This document shows positions 61,336 to 64,000 of a stretch of 64,000 nt of DNA, one piece after another. The notes beneath the pieces were generated by a model. It was not told where the DNA came from, ran no database searches, and worked only from the letters and a program-made list of their open reading frames with translations. The position numbers and the translations under genes were made by a program. The DNA lies in the NCBI RefSeq assembly GCF_002967765.1, contig NZ_PUHY01000005.1, positions 372,001 through 436,000 on the forward strand, written 5' to 3'. This stretch comes from Blastopirellula marina (GTDB lineage: Bacteria > Planctomycetota > Planctomycetia > Pirellulales > Pirellulaceae). Every line of letters begins with the position of its first letter. Position 1 is the stretch's first letter.

Positions 61336-62085
61336 TTACCCGCCCAAAGCAATCGCGAACCCAAACGCATTGACATCAATTGAAACGGCAGCGGCGGCTG
61401 CGTCTCCCTTCTTAAGTCCGATCAGGCCTTTCATCTCGGTGGCGTTGGTCAGATCGAACTGCGGAGCGAAGTACTCGCGGAAGAAGCTGTCCGGACGGCG
61501 GATCAGTTCTCCGTTGATACGGAAGGTCACCTGGCCGTAACCGGTGGCACCGACGGTAGGTTGGTATTCGATTTCAAATGTGGTTTCGCTGCCATCGACG
61601 GGGATTTCGGTGTCGAGTGTCTGCTGGGTCGGGCCGTAGCTGACTTCGCATTGCCAGGTAACGCCGCCGTCGACTTTGTAGATGCACGCACCCCAGTAAT
61701 CAGCCGGTGGGCCGGCACCGTTATCGGCCAGGAAGGTGTTCTCGGTCGGAGCATTCATCAAGCCGATCGCCATGACGTTGTCGGTGTCGCTGGCCGTTGG
61801 CGTCCACTTCAGTTGCGAACGAAGTGAGAATGCATGTGTGGCATCGAACTTGAATATCTCGCCCTGCGTGGCCAGGAAAACTCCGTCGTTGTTGCCAGGA
61901 TCGGTGTTGCCTGTGGTAAGACGCCCGTAGCCACCGCCGGCAGCGTCAGCAATCGAGAGACCTGCATTCGTATCGAGCCCAGTAACGGAAAGCTCGCTAG
62001 GAACGCCCAGAAAGTGCGTGAAGTACTCGGCCGCGACTTTCCAGTGTTGGCTGAGCGTGTTAGAAGGTGTGGTAAATGTGGGCAT
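61336..62085 (-). CDS. Phage capsid-decoration-like protein (jelly-roll)
   Basis: 249 residues; ATG 62085 with AAGG eight bases upstream. Beta-sandwich pattern with aromatic strands (FSLRSQLKWTP; WQCEVSYGP; TTFEIEYQP; YGQVTFRINGELIRRP), which is that of laminin-like or concanavalin-type jelly-rolls. It lies immediately upstream of the capsid gene in expression order and next to the protease gene, the position of decoration or head proteins. Low sequence identity to known ones. Confidence 0.65.
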   Translation of the reverse strand: MPTFTTPSNTLSQHWKVAAEYFTHFLGVPSELSVTGLDTNAGLSIADAAGGGYGRLTTGNTDPGNNDGVFLATQGEIFKFDATHAFSLRSQLKWTPTASDTDNVMAIGLMNAPTENTFLADNGAGPPADYWGACIYKVDGGVTWQCEVSYGPTQQTLDTEIPVDGSETTFEIEYQPTVGATGYGQVTFRINGELIRRPDSFFREYFAPQFDLTNATEMKGLIGLKKGDAAAAAVSIDVNAFGFAIALGG

Positions 62086-62226
62086 GGTTGAAGCCTTGTT
62101 TTAGTGAAGTGTTCCGTTGTCAATGTGTCGCGAGAGTCGTGGTGGGAAGTGTGAGCGTTGGTTTGGACTGAGCGTGATCTTGCGAAGAAAGCTGAACACA
62201 CTGAAGACTTCCAACTCGCGTCAGCC

Positions 62227-63300
62227 CTACATCCGCATGCGGGCCAGGAAGGTCTGGTCGTCTTGAGCCGCCTCGTAAGTTGCGACGTCCTCTCCTTCCG
62301 CTTTCGCGATCGCGTGATGCGAGCTTTCCAGCACTGTGCCGATATCGTCGCCGTCGAGGTAGGCGTTCATGGCGTCACGGTTGGGAAGCTGACGGAGTGT
62401 GCGAGTTAGACGCGAGTTGGGTTCGATGCCGTGTGCTTTCAAGACTGATTCGATGACTTGATCGCGGGCACCTGCCAGTTCCGTTTCGGCCGCCAGAGCA
62501 CGGGCTTGCCACGATTCGTGCGTGCTTCCCCCGGTTGGCATGCTTGAACCGAGGAGCGTCAGTTGGGTTTGGACTAAATCCGAAATGCGCGTGAGCGTCG
62601 TTTCTTCGTCGAGGGAAGTGTCGTCGAGAATAGCCAGAATCAGCTGACGGGTTGCCTGTTTCAGGGACGGTTCGTCGGTCTCGGACGTTTCAATCGGCGT
62701 GGAGAGAAGAGGATCGTTATCACGTTCCATGGCTTCCAACACGGTGAACTTGCCGGCATATTGGCCAATCGGCAGACTTTCGATCAGCCGTTTATAGGGG
62801 TAACGAGTTGAGATCAAGGAAGAATGCTCCTGTTCAAAAATACCGTTATTGGTTGCCGGTCGGGTGACGATATCGACACTATTCACCGCGACGATTCGCG
62901 TAACGCGCTGCCCATCGTCTTGAGTGATCGCTTCGATTTCGGCATCGTGTGACAAACCGAAGTTCCTGGCAAAACGCTGGGCGCGCTCAACAATCGCGGC
63001 CGCTTGAGGGTGGCTTTTTAGATAGTACAAGTCGGCGAAGAGCTCACCTGATTGCACGCGGACGTTCTGCAGATTGCCGAAGTGGACATCGATTTCTCGC
63101 TCGTCCCCCGGCAGTAAACCATGATTCAGGTAAACCGGTACGCTGTCGTACAGGGGCGCGGCTTTCTCGAGCACATCGGCCGGATAGTGGCGACCATTCT
63201 TCGAGCGGTTGCCACAGACCTTTACGCCGCGAATGATGCCTGCTTCCAGGTCGACTTGCAAAGCGGCGGTTTGCTCGAATGCTTCCGTAATCTTGGACAT
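62227..63300 (-). CDS. Phage prohead protease with scaffold-like C-terminus
   Basis: 357 residues. The N-terminal 170 residues resemble prohead serine proteases of the gp21/U9/U35 type: GVKVCGNRSKNGRHYPADVLEKAAPLYDSVPVYLNH, then GLSHDAEIEAI (catalytic-His region) and VNSVDIVTRPATN (catalytic-Ser region). The C-terminal 180 residues are helical and polar with many Leu/Glu, as for a fused scaffold. It matures the capsid by cleaving itself and the delta domain. It follows the portal with 134 bases between, containing an inverted repeat. Confidence 0.8.
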   Translation of the reverse strand: MSKITEAFEQTAALQVDLEAGIIRGVKVCGNRSKNGRHYPADVLEKAAPLYDSVPVYLNHGLLPGDEREIDVHFGNLQNVRVQSGELFADLYYLKSHPQAAAIVERAQRFARNFGLSHDAEIEAITQDDGQRVTRIVAVNSVDIVTRPATNNGIFEQEHSSLISTRYPYKRLIESLPIGQYAGKFTVLEAMERDNDPLLSTPIETSETDEPSLKQATRQLILAILDDTSLDEETTLTRISDLVQTQLTLLGSSMPTGGSTHESWQARALAAETELAGARDQVIESVLKAHGIEPNSRLTRTLRQLPNRDAMNAYLDGDDIGTVLESSHHAIAKAEGEDVATYEAAQDDQTFLARMRM

Positions 63301-63334
63301 AAGAATTGGTTCTTTCAGTAAGTTGATCAGGCAA

Positions 63335-63424
63335 CCCGTAGGTCAGGCTGCGCCTGACGCAAAGCACGTGTGAGGTAGTGAGGGAAACAGTCAGGGCCAT
63401 GTCAGGCACAGCCAGACCTACGGG
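63335..63424. repeat. Inverted repeat between portal and protease genes
   Basis: Outer arms CCCGTAGGTCAGGCTG (63335-63350) and CAGCCAGACCTACGGG (63409-63424) pair with one mismatch. A total of about 24 bases pair on each side (GTAGGTCaGGCTGcGCCTGAC-type), around a 40-base loop. The same GTAGGTCAGGCT core occurs near 39279. It looks like a small palindromic mobile repeat inserted in the phage module. Confidence 0.6.
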
Positions 63425-63434
63425 AAGGAGTGAG

Positions 63435-64000
63435 TTACGGTTGATCGAGCGGGACCTGCTTCTCCCGTTCTTCGGTCGGATCCCAGTCGTACTTGGTGGC
63501 CAGGCTGTGGGCGGAAACAATGCCCATCTCATGCAGCTGGGCATCGACACGGAAATCGTCCGCACGGTTGCGTACCGCTGGGCTTGATCCAGTGACGATC
63601 ACGTTGAGGCACTGCGTCAGATCGTTCCAGTTCATGCCGTAGCGGCGGAGGTTTAGACGCCCGCACTCGAACTGCATACGAATCACGCTCCACAACATGC
63701 GCTCGTACGCTTTGGTGAGACGCTCTTGCTCTGCCTCGATCTTGCGAACAAACGGTGAACTGCTTTCGAGAATCGACGCGTAGTTGTTGTTCGAGGCGTC
63801 GCCGCTGATCATGTGTTCTGGCAAGTTCCAGCGAACGCCAGCGGCTCGCAGCCCGGCACTAAGTACTCGCACAAAGTTCGCGGCCTGGGCTCCGGCCATG
63901 GGGCCGGCTTGAAACTTTTTACCCTTCGTATCGATCACCGTTCCGGCGGACCAATCGCTGATCCGTTCGGCTTGATAGCGGCCGTCGCTACGAACATGCA
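63435..64000 (-). CDS. Phage portal protein (partial, N-terminus beyond right edge)
   Basis: 188 codons with stop; the frame is open to the edge. The C-terminal portal body is visible: NYASILESSSPFVRKIEAEQERLTKAYERMLWSVIRMQFECG, ending with a stretch that carries VNxxT-like loops (LNVIVTGSSPAV). The portal is the twelve-fold channel at one capsid vertex for DNA packaging. The motif ASILESSSPFV with a following amphipathic helix is the best evidence. Terminase genes would be expected further right. Confidence 0.75.
   Translation of the reverse strand, partial: HVRSDGRYQAERISDWSAGTVIDTKGKKFQAGPMAGAQAANFVRVLSAGLRAAGVRWNLPEHMISGDASNNNYASILESSSPFVRKIEAEQERLTKAYERMLWSVIRMQFECGRLNLRRYGMNWNDLTQCLNVIVTGSSPAVRNRADDFRVDAQLHEMGIVSAHSLATKYDWDPTEEREKQVPLDQP

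Larger units (their letters stand above)
45505..64000 (-). mobile_element. Tailed-phage structural module (prophage or related element)
   Basis: About 18 kb of mostly head-to-tail packed minus-strand genes in standard siphophage order: portal, protease, capsid, head-tail joining, tail tube, chaperone frameshift pair, tail. Many stops overlap the next start (ATGA or TAATG). The right end lies outside the window; terminase, lysis, integrase and repressor genes are not in view. The left end is arbitrarily drawn at 45505; the hicAB pair could be part of it or of the host. No attachment-site duplication could be identified. Confidence 0.85.

Noticed and set aside
61074-61379. N-terminal extension of the major capsid frame
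   Set aside because: It covers the repeat at 61200-61246 and lacks a ribosome-binding site, whereas ATG 61073 has AAGGA upstream.
1-64000. CRISPR arrays, tRNA or rRNA genes
   Set aside because: No regularly spaced direct repeats and no tRNA-type TpsiC/anticodon-arm pattern or rRNA segments were seen.

Overview
The window looks like chromosome from a planctomycete of the Pirellulaceae type (Blastopirellula/Bremerella/Rhodopirellula relatives). The evidence is the combination of formylglycine sulfatases, a DUF1559 pseudopilin-like protein with the H-x9-DG ending, a PSCyt1/DUF1549/DUF1553 protein followed by a DUF1501 protein, many secreted proteins of unknown function, and small 'ENPFVSP' membrane proteins. 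Genus assignment is inference.

Layout. 1-5.4 kb: polysaccharide-degradation genes (a sulfatase cut by the left edge, then a three-gene minus-strand run sulfatase > sialate O-acetylesterase-like > esterase with its own terminator), with a lone SRPBCC gene between. 5.5-11.1 kb: a P2-type cation ATPase and MprF. 11.3-12.4 kb: an unknown protein and a secreted Cys-rich TRASH/YHS-like protein. 12.6-16.2 kb: an apparent operon (DUF1559 protein, PepSY membrane protein, secreted EF-hand protein) behind a promoter overlapped by a near-consensus Fur box. 16.6-25.1 kb: secreted and orphan proteins, including two paralogues of an unnamed family, a zinc metallopeptidase, a transglutaminase and two immunity-like proteins. 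25.4-29.6 kb: sulfur-carrier genes TusA, DsrE and DsrE2 around a PAS-GGDEF-EAL protein. 30.1-33.9 kb: the planctomycete cytochrome/DUF1501 pair. 34.2-36.3 kb: small unknowns. 36.6-41.2 kb: rpoN, recR, ebfC and dnaX. 41.3-41.7 kb: two tandem signal-recognition-particle RNA genes behind a strong promoter. 41.8-44.8 kb: a TVP38/TMEM64 membrane protein, pyrF and a hicA-hicB pair.

45.5-64.0 kb: a tailed-phage structural module transcribed on the minus strand and running off the right edge (portal > protease/scaffold > decoration-like protein > major capsid > small and lectin-like proteins > head-tail/tail completion > tail tube > tail-assembly chaperone with a -1 frameshift > possible very short tape measure > distal tail, repeat-rich fibre-like protein, hub-like protein > glycosyltransferase). 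Three plus-strand membrane-protein genes interrupt it like morons. No integrase, terminase or lysis gene is in view, so a complete prophage, a remnant or a gene-transfer-agent-like element cannot be told apart here.

The observations most worth checking are: (1) two different tandem small SRP RNAs with a non-GGAA apical loop; (2) a nine-A slippage site in dnaX that would make a gamma-type short subunit; (3) an A-AAA-AAC frameshift joining the tail chaperone to a Cys-rich extension; (4) the Fur box in front of the DUF1559-PepSY-EF-hand operon; (5) a glycosyltransferase and oppositely oriented paralogous membrane genes in the phage tail module.
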